Shown: in pieces, positions 10,096-22,000 of the stretch
How positions within the stretch are numbered: the first letter of the stretch is position 1
Layout: each line of letters opens with the position of its first letter
Assembly: GCF_022605725.1 (NCBI RefSeq)
Contig: NC_065563.1
Coordinates: 8,210,518 to 8,274,517, forward strand
DNA length: 64,000 bases
Reading direction: 5' to 3'
Source: Anthonomus grandis grandis
Taxonomy: Eukaryota > Arthropoda > Insecta > Coleoptera > Curculionidae
The notes under the pieces: model-generated
The model's database searches: none
What the model was told of the DNA's origin: nothing
The model's input: the letters and a program-made list of their open reading frames with translations, nothing else
Program-made: the position numbers and the translations under genes

Positions 10096-13000
10096 GTAAT
10101 TGAGGTTATGCGGCTATGGCTGGCATCCTTATGAATGTTTGTTTTGAAGGAAAAGCGTGAAAAGGACAAGGACCGAGAATCGAGCTCCAGAACCGAGGAG
10201 AACAACAAAGGGGAAGACGAGGAAGAGAAGAGAAACGTTGACGTTGACGACGTGGGTTCGGATAAAGAAATAGAGAATCATCACTCCGAAGACGAAAAAG
10301 TGATTATACATGTAAATTTAATAAAATTTTGATAATTATTTTATTAACTATCTTAGGCCAAGGAAGACAAAGAGAAGGAGCGTCAAGCCAAAGCCGAGGC
10401 GAGCCTTAAGAGACGCGAGGAGGAAGTGCAAAGAACTTTGGCCACCCATATGAGGGACAGAGATAAGGAGAGGGAGCAACACAAAAGGGACGAAGCGAGA
10501 CAGGTAAAAAATCCTGATATTGGCTTTACAAAAATCTTTTGAAAACTGTTGTTACGATTTTATTGGTTTTAGTTTCATATTAAAGCTAATGAGTGTGTTT
10601 ACGAAACCAAAGGACTCAACAAGTTTCTTTATGAAGGCAACCGTTTTGGAAATATTGAGTTGTTTTTTATTGGATTGAAAAAATCTTGATACTGTCAGAA
10701 GCTTTACAAAAATCTCAATATTTTGAAAAGTGTTTTAAGAATTTTAGTGCTTTTAGTTTCATATAAAAGCTGATGATTGTCTTTACCAAAAAGATACGTA
10801 TCAGTTTCCTTGTAAATACAACCGTTTCGGAGTTATTAAAGGGGGCGTAGTCGGCCGCCATACTAGACTTCCAGCTTTGAACATTTCCCAAAGATAGCGC
10901 GGATAACATGTTATTTTAAAATCGTTAGTTTCGTAAAAGACCATCACTGGCGGCTGCAGGGAGGGGGAAGGCGGTGGCGGGTGACCAGACGGAAATAGAA
11001 TTCTGGGAATTATTTCACTATTTGTCTATTTTGCTATTTTTGGTTTGTAGAGAACCGTGCTGTTTTGAAGGGTATAAATAGACTATCAGGTGTGAAAACG
11101 TTTTTTGTTTAATTTATTTTTTACATTCTCTGTTAAGTGGACAGCTAAAGTCGAAATTATACCCATTTGTAGTTACGTCATCCAGGTGAGAAAAAACGTA
11201 TGCCGTAGATATTTTTGCCAATCAATATTAGGTTAGAAACTTTACCATCGCCTTCAGAAACTAATAGTCTGCTACGTATTTTTATACGTTCAGAAATTAA
11301 CAAATGATTTATTTTAGCAGCATATTATTATATTTTGATATTCGTGTATATACTTTCATTCCCAAAAAATTTTAAAAAATCTTGTAGTATTTATTGTATT
11401 ATTAACAAACTTAACAATTAACAAATATTATTATAATTAATCATAAATAATGGGACATAAACAACAACTCCGAAACGGAATTGCACTTCAAATTGAGAAT
11501 GTGATAGAGCGAGCCGCAGATGCAACAAAATTGAGCACAACAACGATCGCAAATATAAAGAAGAATGGGATAAAATCAGATCAGGATTACGCAGCCCGTA
11601 TATATTCCAAGCAAAAGACAGCAAAAACCAAAATTACAACATATTTGAAACATAGAATTCGGGACGCAATTTATTCTATGTACGCCAGAAAAGAATAGGT
11701 AATATTGGCAACAATAAGAGAAAAGTTCAGTGAGGAAATTGAATATTTTGAGTTTTCCATTGACTCCTTAAGAAGATGGATCAATAGTATAGGCTTCAAG
11801 TGGAAAAAATCAAATAACAGAAAATATTTGATGGACTTGCCAAATATTGTTCATAAAAGAATCAATTTTTTAAGGGAGTATATCAAAAATAGAAATGTAG
11901 GTCCGGAGGGTTTTACTCCAGTTTTCATTGACGAGACGTAGATTTTTAGCAAGGGATCATTTCGTAGTAGCTGGCAAGATGACACCAAGCACACGGATTC
12001 AAGGAAAAATAGTGAAGGTAAAAATTACACTTGCGTGGTAGGTAAAACTTACATTTGCGATCGTTGTTGTGCTCAATTTTGTTGCATCTGCGGCTCGCTC
12101 TATCACATTCTCAATGTGAAGTGCAATTCCGTTTCGGACTTGTTCCTTTTCCAGTTGAAAAAAAGCCAATATATTTAAAATCATCAGCTGCGATTGTTCA
12201 TTACACCTATTATAACTTTTTTTAGGCATTATCTAACACTTTTCGAAATAACTTTCAAGAACAAGTTGACAAACCAATATTTTTGATTGACAGTGACGGA
12301 TATTTCACATAACCTAGTATATAAAAGATGAATAATCATCAGACACCAATTTTTTTCAAAAGTTTGTTGTCGCCGCTGTTTGGAATATGCTAAACAAAGA
12401 TAAACAAAAATGACGTCATTACAGATGGGTATAATTTCGACTTTAATTTTGCAATTACATTTAATTGAATAATTTAAGATTGGCTTATTAAAATTTTGAA
12501 ACTTTGCACAAGGGTTTGCCACATTGGTCTCTTCAAGAAGTTATTTTAAATTTTTTCTATAAAATGTATAGGGAAGCCAATAATTGACCCCCTTAAAATT
12601 TACATGGGTTTTCCTATGTTCTGCTCGGCGACGCACCGCCCGGTATGTCAATAATAAACATTTAAAATACAATTTTCGTGTTGACCTCCATTTTGTATAT
12701 CGAATTGTAAAACACAACTCTCCATCTTATTTTACAGAATATTTGACTGCAAGGGGCACTTTACATAACCTTAACCTTAGAAATGTGGCTCATTTTGATA
12801 TTCCCATCGCACAACAAAATTTGAAAACTGTTTTGCCTACCGTGCGGTGAAATTTCTCAATTCAAATTATTTGCTGGTGAATGGCTCTGATCATGATTCT
12901 TTTAAAAATCAATACACCAAGTTTTTACAACAGATGATAATTTAATTTTTTTTCTCTTCTCAATACTCTACGTCTGGGTTGTGTTGCTAGGCTTAAGTTG

Positions 13001-16000
13001 TCTGTATATTTATTTTTATTTAACTCTTTGCTTCTTATTATTGTTTTTTAACAGTACCGTAATTGTATGTATAATGTATGGTTTTATGGAAGATCGTTTT
13101 ACGCGAAAAACACCTTTTGTGTATATACCGGGTGGTGCGTCGCCGAGCGGAACATAGGAAAACTCATGTAAATTTTAAGGAGGTCAATTATTGGCTTCCC
13201 TGTACATTTTATAGAAAAATTGTGAGATAATATTTTGAAGAGACCAATCTGGCAAACCCTTGTGCAAAGTTTCAAAAAATTTTAATAAGCGAATCTTGAA
13301 TTATTCAATTAAATGTAATTGCAAAATTAGCAAATTTTCGGTTCAGGTAAAACCAAACGGTCACCAGTAAAATGAATATTGTCACTGACGTGAGGAAAAG
13401 TATATCAATAAATCAGTGACAGTCGGTATTTGAAAACAAGTATGAATGATTCAATCGACGAATAAATAGCCATAATTAAGTGGCATTATGCGGGAAATAC
13501 TTTTAGAGCAGTATCTGAAATGTTTTCAGTTTATTTCCCCACCAAGCCCATTCCGTCCATTTCAACTATTAAACGTATTGTCAATAAATTCGACTCAAAA
13601 GGTACCGTAATAAATAATTGTAAATGTTTAACTCAGGATATCGAAAATAGAGCCGAAGAAAGAGAGAACAGAGATCTTAATATTCTACTGAGTGTGGAGG
13701 AAAACAAGATGGTTAGAACGAGGGTTCTTGGGCAAGAGGTAAATAAACATCATACAACGGTATTGCGCACTTTAAAAAAACACAAATATTATTCGTAAAA
13801 ATTCGAAAAACAATCAAGAGCTGCAGGAAGGAGATGAAGAGCGAAGAATGGCATTTTGTTTTGAAATGATGGAAAGAGCAAATAATGATAGGAATTTTTT
13901 AAGAAATATTTGTTTTACCAATGAATGTACATTTACCCCCAATAATGAACCAAATGTTTAGAATTGCCGGTATTGGAGCCAAGCAAATCTCAACATCCCT
14001 TTGTTCATACTCGGACACAATATCCCCAAAAAATAAATGTATTCGTGGGAATTATCGGACACCATATCATTGGACCCTTTTTTATGGACTCTAACCTAAC
14101 AACTGAAGCCTATTTGGACTTATTTCAAAATCAAATTGAACGCGCCTTGGAAGAAGTTGTTCAGGAAGATCAAATGAATTGATTATTTCAGAAACTCGTC
14201 AAGTGTCAAAATTATAGTTTAGAGAAAAGTAAAGAAAACTGTTTCATTATAAAAACAATTTTTTTAAAGTGTAAACGTAATTTTTTACTAAAAGTACTTA
14301 TAATACCAAGCGTTTTTATGAAAACAACAATTTTTTTTTTTTTAAATCGTGTACTTAACGTGTTTCTGCACTAAACGATAATATTTTTTGTTGACATATT
14401 GAAAAGTATTTTTTTAAGAAGTTTTTTGGAGTAATTAGGAAATAATGTTGTCAGTTATTTATATTGCAGCATTTATTACTTTTTTTTCTATTACATTTTA
14501 TAGATAACTAGAAAAAAAATACTCTTAAAACCGCGAGTAAAATACATCTTAAAGTTTAAATTTAAATCTCTTCAATGGGTTGTGGTGCAACTCTATCTGT
14601 AGTAGGCCATTCAAAAATCCGGTCATAAAATGCCTCGTAGCCGGCAAGGTAAGGTTGCAGTTTTTTTAAATCTCTCATTTTCTTGATGTTTATGGGTACC
14701 TGAAAAAATGTTCAAATTTATCAGTTCATCAAGGCTCATGGAGCCAATTCTTTTACCTTTCCCTCTGGATAAGCTACTTCCACTGGTAAGTTTGGAGGAT
14801 TCGCAGTCTTCAGTAGAGAGAATGTGGACTTTACTAATCCGTCCATGTATTCACTAACTACTACTTTTCCTTTGGTTTCTTTACTATAGAAGAACTGCTT
14901 GTAGGTAGATATTTTAAAACTCTCTTTTTGTGCTTGTGGGGTCAACAGAATATGTGCTTTTTTTGTAATGTGTTGGCCACTATTTCTTGAAACTAAAGAC
15001 TTCTCACGTTTTTAATAAGTGAACCTTAAAGCGGTTCTTGGTACCAACCTTTAAAATTAGCTCAACGTATTGCTCTGGCGTGTAGACGCGATCCACTTTT
15101 CTCAACATACGCTTTATACTTCCAAAGTCGCGATCGCATGCTGAATAGGAATGTCCTCTGACTGGAAAGTTGTATGTTATTGTAGAAAACCTTTTCCTGT
15201 CACAAAGATTCATTAAAAAACGAGTAACTGTATGGTTTTTATTTTGGCCTGAGGGACCATCGCTGAATAGGAAAAGGTGTTTTACAGTTGCATGTACTTC
15301 ATTGTTGATGTAGTTTAAAATCATACTACTTCATAAGGGGATTTGTTTGCTTCCCCCTCATGATATACGTATAGCTTTGACTTATTAGTTTTCAGATCAT
15401 GTATACTAAAGACATTTACCCAAAGTTGACGCATATAAAATATTTCTTGCACGGGAATGTTTGGCAGAGGCAGGTTTTGCATAAAATCAAAGCACAGGAA
15501 ACAAGTAGTATCATCATCTTTATTTTCTGATGCAGCTTTCATACTTGCATAGAACTTTTTTGCTCTTCTCTTATGAATGACTAACTCTGCTACTGCAACC
15601 CGTTTGCAGTGTCATTTAGAGCTTTATCTTTTATCTTAACATTTTGACTCTCGCAGAAACTACAAACGTCAACTTGAGGCCGCCCGAATGAATAACCGAA
15701 GTTTTCCTAGAAATACATATAATAATAGTTAAATTTAACTTAATTTCCCAAGTCCGCATTTTCCGATATAAACATTTGATACATTAGTTTAATATTCAAA
15801 CGTGCATCTAGATATTTTTTTGGCTTTCCGCCATAGGGCGTCTCTTTTACATCAAATTTGGAAATATGTTCATGGATGCGAAAACAAACCGCTCCAGGCT
15901 TAGCATTTCCACTTTTATTTTTACCTCTTTTATCAGTTGGCGTTCCAAGGTTTTTTTCCAAGTAGCTGACAGATTCTATCTACCCTGTCACGGGAAATTC

Positions 16001-19000
16001 CGTGTATTTGCAAAAAACAATTTTTGCATACAACTTTAAGTACACCATGTACTTTTACATTGTATCTATATGTAACTTTTCTTTTAGATTCTAGAGGTTC
16101 TTCGGTCTTTTTTCGTCTTCGCTTGACGTCTTCGACTTCTATCAAAGTTTGTAAATAGGTATCTTGAAGATCCTTGGTTTGTTTTAAATAAAATGTATGC
16201 GTCTCACCTTTTAATCTAGCATTGCGCATTTTATTATGCTTGTACAAATCCTCATGGGTTATTCCACGTCTTCTTTTAGGCACAGGTTCACTCTTCTGAA
16301 CTGCTTAACATGACTGACCGAACACTATTATTATCATGGAGAACTACATATAATTACTTTTAAATGATTATTATTTACTTTACGTAATGTTCAGGAACAC
16401 CGACAAACAAAGACTAATAAGAACAGCACAAAAACAAACGCCTGGCAGCTAATAATGGCGGCCATATTCGGTTTGGCGCAGAAAGCCGTTAAGCGACATC
16501 ACACACGACGGGTTTCTGCACTAAACGGTATAAATATGGTCCGTATACCCCTTATACGGCAACGGCGTTTGCCGGGTTTATGCGCTAAACGATGCAACTA
16601 TATCCAAAGGAATTTTTTCCGTTCGTAATTCATTTTTGCATACTTTGGCGCTTGACGGGTTTCTGAAATAATCGATTCAAATGATCTGGTACCAAATGGA
16701 TGGTTGCCCAGCCCATAATGCCCGTATGGTTAGAGAGTGCTTGGAAAATGCTTTTAACGGCAATATTATTGGTCCACGGTACCGGATATATATATCACCG
16801 AATGACTTCTTTTTGTGACATTTAAAAAGTGTCATTTATAAAAGTGTAAAATTTGAGAATCTAAACCAGTTACAAAACGCTATTTTATGATCCGTTAGGA
16901 TATTGTTTAGCTGTTAATGGGGGGTTGTTTGAACATTTGATTAATTGATGTTTTTAGGTAATTCTCTATTATTTTTAAAAAAGTTATTTTATTTTATTTT
17001 ATTTTATTTTTCCACACTTAGTAAAATATTAAGAGTTCTGTTCTCTCTTTTTTCGGATCTATTTTCGATCTTCTGAGTTAAATATTTACAATTATTTATT
17101 GTAATGTCTTTATTGTACTGTCTTTGGAAACATTTCTTGTTTTCGGCTGTACGTGAGATTTGACAAAGCCTTATAACAAATTGTTTGCTGGTGGCTGATG
17201 TCTGGTTTTACCTGAGCCGAAACTTTGGTAATTTTGCAATTACATTTATTTGAATAATTCAAGATTCGCGTATTAAAATTTTTTGAAACTTTGCACAAGG
17301 GTTTGCCAGATTGGTGTCTTCAAAAAGTTATCTTACATTTTTTCTGTAAAATGTACAGGGAAGCCAATAATTGACCCCCCTTAAAATTTACATGGGATTT
17401 CCTATGTTCCGCTCGGCGACGCACCACCCGGTATGCTATACTAATGCACAATAAACTTGATTTTGACTTTGACTTTTGACTGAACATGCTATGACTTTAT
17501 TGGTTTTAGTTTCATATAAAAGGTGATGACTTTCTTCACCAAATATGCCCTTACAAGTTGAATTGAAACAAAATATGTTTCATTTCATCAAAGGCTTCAC
17601 AAAAATTTAAATATTTTGTAAATATAGCTTCATATAAAAGCTGATAGTGTTCTTTGGCTTTACACGGCTACAATTGTTCTAGCATTTTAACGCCTTATTG
17701 GTCGATTTGGTTCGTAATTCGGACCTAAGCTGGAAAGAAGTAAAACGGATCCTGAGAAAAGACCACAGATGGGACCTGGCGGACTCCCTGTCCCGGGAGG
17801 AAAAAGAGAAACTCTTCAATGACCACGTGGACGCCTTACTGAAGAAAAAACGACAAAGTTTCCGGGAAATGCTCGACGAAACGACGGAAATGTCGCTGGT
17901 GAGCTCCTGGAAGGAAATTAAGAAACTTATAAGGGACGATCCGAGGTATACGAAGTTCGCATCCAGCGAAAGGGTGAGTGAATTTTTTTTGCCATTGTTT
18001 TTTTATAAATCCTGTTTGCTTGTTTCCGTTTTACAGTGTGAACGAGAGTTTAAGGACTACATAAAAGACAAAATGATCACCGCCAAGGGACAATTCAAGG
18101 AGTTATTACAGGAAACCAAACTGATCACTCACAAATCGTTGTCTCTGTTAAGAGAGAATCAAAATCATATGCAAGAGATTGAGGATATTCTCAAGAACGA
18201 TAAAAGGTATGTGCCTTGTCTTTTATTCTGTACTTCTTTAGATCTGGTTTTAGTATACACTCATTTTTTTTATATCCCTGGGGAACATTAGTATGCCCAC
18301 TTTAGTCTGACTATTGTCCAAGAACTCCCTTACAGTTCCTTAAAAGAACTGTGAAGCTCCATAACAGAACTTCGGCGTACCTTTTTATTTAAACGACGGT
18401 TTGTAGGGTGTGTAGAGTGATCGTAAAAATAATTATGTCACAAAATTGGGTTTTTTTTTTGCAAAGCGCAATAAAAACACCTTTTCTTGGAAACTATTTA
18501 CGGTAGCAATTCCATTTTTTTATATACAGTGTGGCTCAAATTGGGTGTACATGTATGGGTATCTTGGAAACTATAAGAGATAGAAAATTGGTTAAATGAG
18601 GAAAGTTGTAGGACATTTGAGTTATCCATTTCCAAAACTCGTTTTGTCACTTTTATTGAAATTACAGAGAATCGAAAAAAACAGTTAATTTTTGTTTATG
18701 TTTACCTAAGTGCATATTTTTTTTACTAAAGGGTAATAAATACATTATTTAATTTTTTTTGTGTAATATGGTTAGTAAAAGTTTGAAAAAAATTAGATTA
18801 AAAAATCAACAAGGCTAGTTTTGTAACTGTAGCACCAATAAAACAAGTTTTGAAACTGATATTTTAAAAATAAGTCGTTGCAAAATCATAATCGGCTTTT
18901 AAAGTTAGTCTATCTATATTAGGAGTCTTGCGGTAGCAGTCGAGGCGAGCGGACGTAGAAAACACGCGCTCCCTTAATAAGCCTGTGCAAATGTTTTATG

Positions 19001-22000
19001 GTTAACAGATTTTTGTAGAAAATCTAAGTATTGACCACGCTTAATGGGTAAGTGATTTGCTATCACTTTCCTCATACGTATTCAACCCAAATTACGTGGT
19101 TTATTAATTTGCCTAAATAAATGTTCTAACAATATTCTAATTCACACACATTGGGCGATGTCCTTGTGTGGTTTCTGCAACTTGGCGGCGGGCTCGTCTC
19201 GAAACAAGCCGCATCTAGGCTGCGCAGGTCCCTGTCAGCGACGGTACCATGCTGAATGCATGCGAATACCGGGTGACGCTATAAATCTTATAACTACGGT
19301 TCCCGGATTGAGTTGGCGTTGTCCATCTTGCCGCCACTTTCCACTGGATGATATTAAAAATACCATCAGAGAGTCCATGCAGACTGATATCTCCTCATTC
19401 AAAGAATCCATCTTGCAGATTGTTGAAGATAAACTTACCATTCTTCAATCCACCGAAACTCAACCAAAAGTCACGTACGCCGACGCGCTAAGCAACCAAA
19501 AGAGGAAGCTTATCATAAAACCCAAAAATGCTGAACAACATAACAGTCATACGAAGACGGATATTTTAAATCGCATCAAGCCATCTGATGAAAATATTAC
19601 CGTCAGTCATGTTAAGCACATTTCGAATGGTGGTCTTCTTGTTACGATTGAAGCGAATAGTGCAGACAAAATGAAAACTTTGGCCAATCAGAAACTCGCT
19701 GAAGAATATGAGATTCGTGAAATTAAAGCGACTATGCCATTAGTACGATTGGTTGGTCTATCTGAAGATTACTCTAAGGAAGTTCTTGAAAATCATTTAA
19801 AATCTCAAAATAAGTTTATTTTTAATAATACATCTAGGATGAGCGTTCTTAAAATATGGCCTACTAGAAAAAATGCAATTATCTTCCAAGCTGTTCTGCA
19901 GTTGGATAATGTTACATATAAGCGGTTTATAGATCTTAAAAAAATCGTTGTAGGTCTCGACAATTGCATTATTTATGATTCAACATCAATAACACGCTGT
20001 TTTAAATGTAATAGTTTTGGTCATTCTGTGAAATTTTGCAGGGGTGATACAGTTTGTCCACTTTGCGCAGGGGCACATGAACTTAAAGCTTGTTCTGTCG
20101 CAGCGATCGATAGTAATTACAAATGTAATAATTGCGTTTCCTTAAAAAATAAATATAAATTAAATATTGCAGTTAATCATGCAGTGTGGAATTATTCTAC
20201 CTGCTACGCATTCAAACAAGCCAATGCGAAATATAAATCGGATGTGTTTGGGGGCACCCTGTAGCAATTACCGAGGACGGACATCGCGGCCTCCTCCTCT
20301 CGCGACACTCGTGACGTGAGCGTCATCGGCTGCAGTCGGTTGAGGAATCACAGAGCGAATGTACCAGTACCACCGACCTTCGTATATTCTATCAGAATGC
20401 CAGGGGACTTCGTTCAAAAACTAAGTTGTTTTTTAACGCGGTTGTATCGACGGACTTCGATGTTATTGCGATATCGGAGTCTTGGCTGAATGATGGCATT
20501 TTTTCGTCAGAACTATTTCCAAATGAATATTCGGTATACCGCTGTGATCGTAACTATGCAGAGATGAGAGAGAGGAGGGGTGGCGGTGTTATTTTAGCCG
20601 TGAAGCAAACATTTTCGGTCATTAACTTAAATTTAAAGCTACCTCAAAATCTTATTAATATGGTCGAGATTGTAGGAACTAAGTTGATTCTTGGGTTTTC
20701 TGTCTTGTTTATTATTTTATTATATATACCGCCCGGACTCAACTCCCAGGTATATGAAGATATTTTTTAATATTTATCTACTTTAACCTATTTATATAAT
20801 CTATAGAGTACTTGTTTTGGGTGATTTTAATATCCCCGAGTTTACTTCTTATTCAGTTAATTCTGCCTCATCCAGTAGACTAAGTCAGTTTATTCACCTC
20901 TTGGAATTTTTCGACTGGCATCAAATTAATTCTATTAGGAATTCTCAAGGCAGGATATTGGATCTTGTCATCTCGTCTGATTCTGAGCTTTCCACAGTGG
21001 AGGGTTGCTCTGATTTTTTGGTGGAGGAGGAAGCAGTTCATCCATCTTTACTCATAAGAATTAATAACTTCAAGAGCAAGAAATGTAATACTTGTAAAGT
21101 AGAAAATATTTTCTATAATTTTAAGAGAGCCGATCTTAGAGTTTTATATGATAGCTTCCTCGGAATTGATTGGAGTGATCTGGGAGTCGCTGGGGATGTC
21201 AATAATGCCCTGGAGCTCTTTTATCAAAAAATTTATTCCTGTCTTAATGAGCTTGTTCCAAAGACTGTAAAACGAACACGAACCTATCCGCCATGGTTTA
21301 CCGCAGAGATAATGAAATCCCTAAAAGAAAAACATAACAAGTGGAAAAAATTTAAACGTTTTGGTCATCTTCAAGATTTAGCCAGATTTAAAGAATTACG
21401 TTCTAAGATTAAAAGAGATATTGATCTGTCTTATAAGCAATATTGTAGAGGGCTTGAAGATGAGTTGAAATTAAAACCTCATAATTTTTGGAAGTTAATT
21501 CAGAACTCAAAAGAAAATAGCTCGTTACCACAATCTATGTTTGATCAGAGAAGAGAGCTGTTAAGTAGCCCTCAGGGTATTGCCAATGCATTTGCCGATT
21601 ACTTCCAGAGTTCTTACACTACTGGTGAATCGCCGCAAAATAATGTTGATATAACTCAAAAGCCTTATGTACAGTCCATAATTTTGTCTGATTTCACTGA
21701 AAATGATGTTTTACTGGCCTTAAAGACTATCAAGCCAAAATCAATAGTTGGCCCTGATAAAATACCAGCTTTTCTCTTATATGATTGTGCTTGTATTTTT
21801 GCTAAACCGTTAACAGTTCTCTTTAATCTGGCTCTAAAACAAGAATGTTTCCCGAACCTTTGGAAGTCATCAAAGATAATTCCAGTACACAAAAAAAAAT
21901 GATAAAAATCTCATCGAGAACTATTGGCCAATTACAATAATCAACAACTTTTCTAAATGTTTTGAACGTGTTCTTCATTCGGCCTTATTTCCTTCAATGA

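Larger units (their letters stand above)
11148..12443. mobile_element. Tc1/mariner-type element with inverted duplicated 5' halves
   Basis: The 1296-bp element has termini AAGTCGAAATTATACCCAT facing each other and TA on both outer sides (11146-11147, 12444-12445). The plus strand 11450-11941 encodes an IS630/Tc1-type start (RNGIALQIENVIERAAD, then WINSIGFKWKKSNNRKY and a TPVFIDET ending at the first catalytic Asp). The minus strand near 12150-12052 encodes the same start again. So it consists of two 5' halves joined head to tail-less head, with no 3' catalytic half. Confidence 0.75.
14178..16676 (-). mobile_element. Element B: DUF7869 DNA transposon with 8-bp TSD
   Basis: The 2499-bp element has ends AT[T/C]GATTATTTCAGAAAC, then [T/C]CGTCAAG. 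TCAAATGA occurs just outside both ends (14170-14177 and 16677-16684). Removing the element and one copy rejoins the host transposase frame in the expected EDQMIWYQMDG context, so the insertion boundaries are well fixed. A motif CGGGTTTCTGCACTAAACG recurs at 14358-14378, 16508-16528 and, with changes, 16571-16592; the termini are variants of it. Confidence 0.85.
13442..17000 (+). pseudogene. IS630/Tc1-mariner transposase relic (DUF4817-type N-terminus)
   Basis: From ATG 13442: EMFSVYFPTKPIPSISTIKR (helix-turn-helix), ILLSVEENKMVRTRVLGQEV, then RRMAFCFEMMERANND, FTNECTF where FSDEATF is usual (the first catalytic Asp is Asn), TQYPQKINVFVGIIGHHIIG, and EEVVQEDQM. After removal of element B it continues IWYQMDGCPAHNARMVREC (second Asp), then a small deletion and SPNDFFL with KSVIYKSVKFENLNQL. 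Stops, frameshifts and the lost Asp make it dead. Confidence 0.8.
13128..17431 (+). mobile_element. Mariner relative with about 230-bp TIRs, split by element B
   Basis: The termini read TA-CCGGGTGGTGCGTCGCCGAG facing inward and match over about 230 bp (13128-13356 versus 17203-17431). TA lies outside both ends. A plus-strand IS630/Tc1-mariner transposase relic inside is interrupted by element B at 14178-16676. Without B the element is about 1.8 kb, normal for this class. Confidence 0.85.
10504..17682 (+). other. TCERG1 intron packed with nested transposons (7.2 kb)
   Basis: The original intron sequence appears to be imperfect repeats at 10525-10850 and 17480-17660. Between them are a Tc1-like element, a non-LTR 3' end, a long-TIR mariner relative and element B, described separately. 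From 10905 to 11145 I see no recognisable feature apart from a GC-rich stretch near 10950-10990. Confidence 0.8.
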
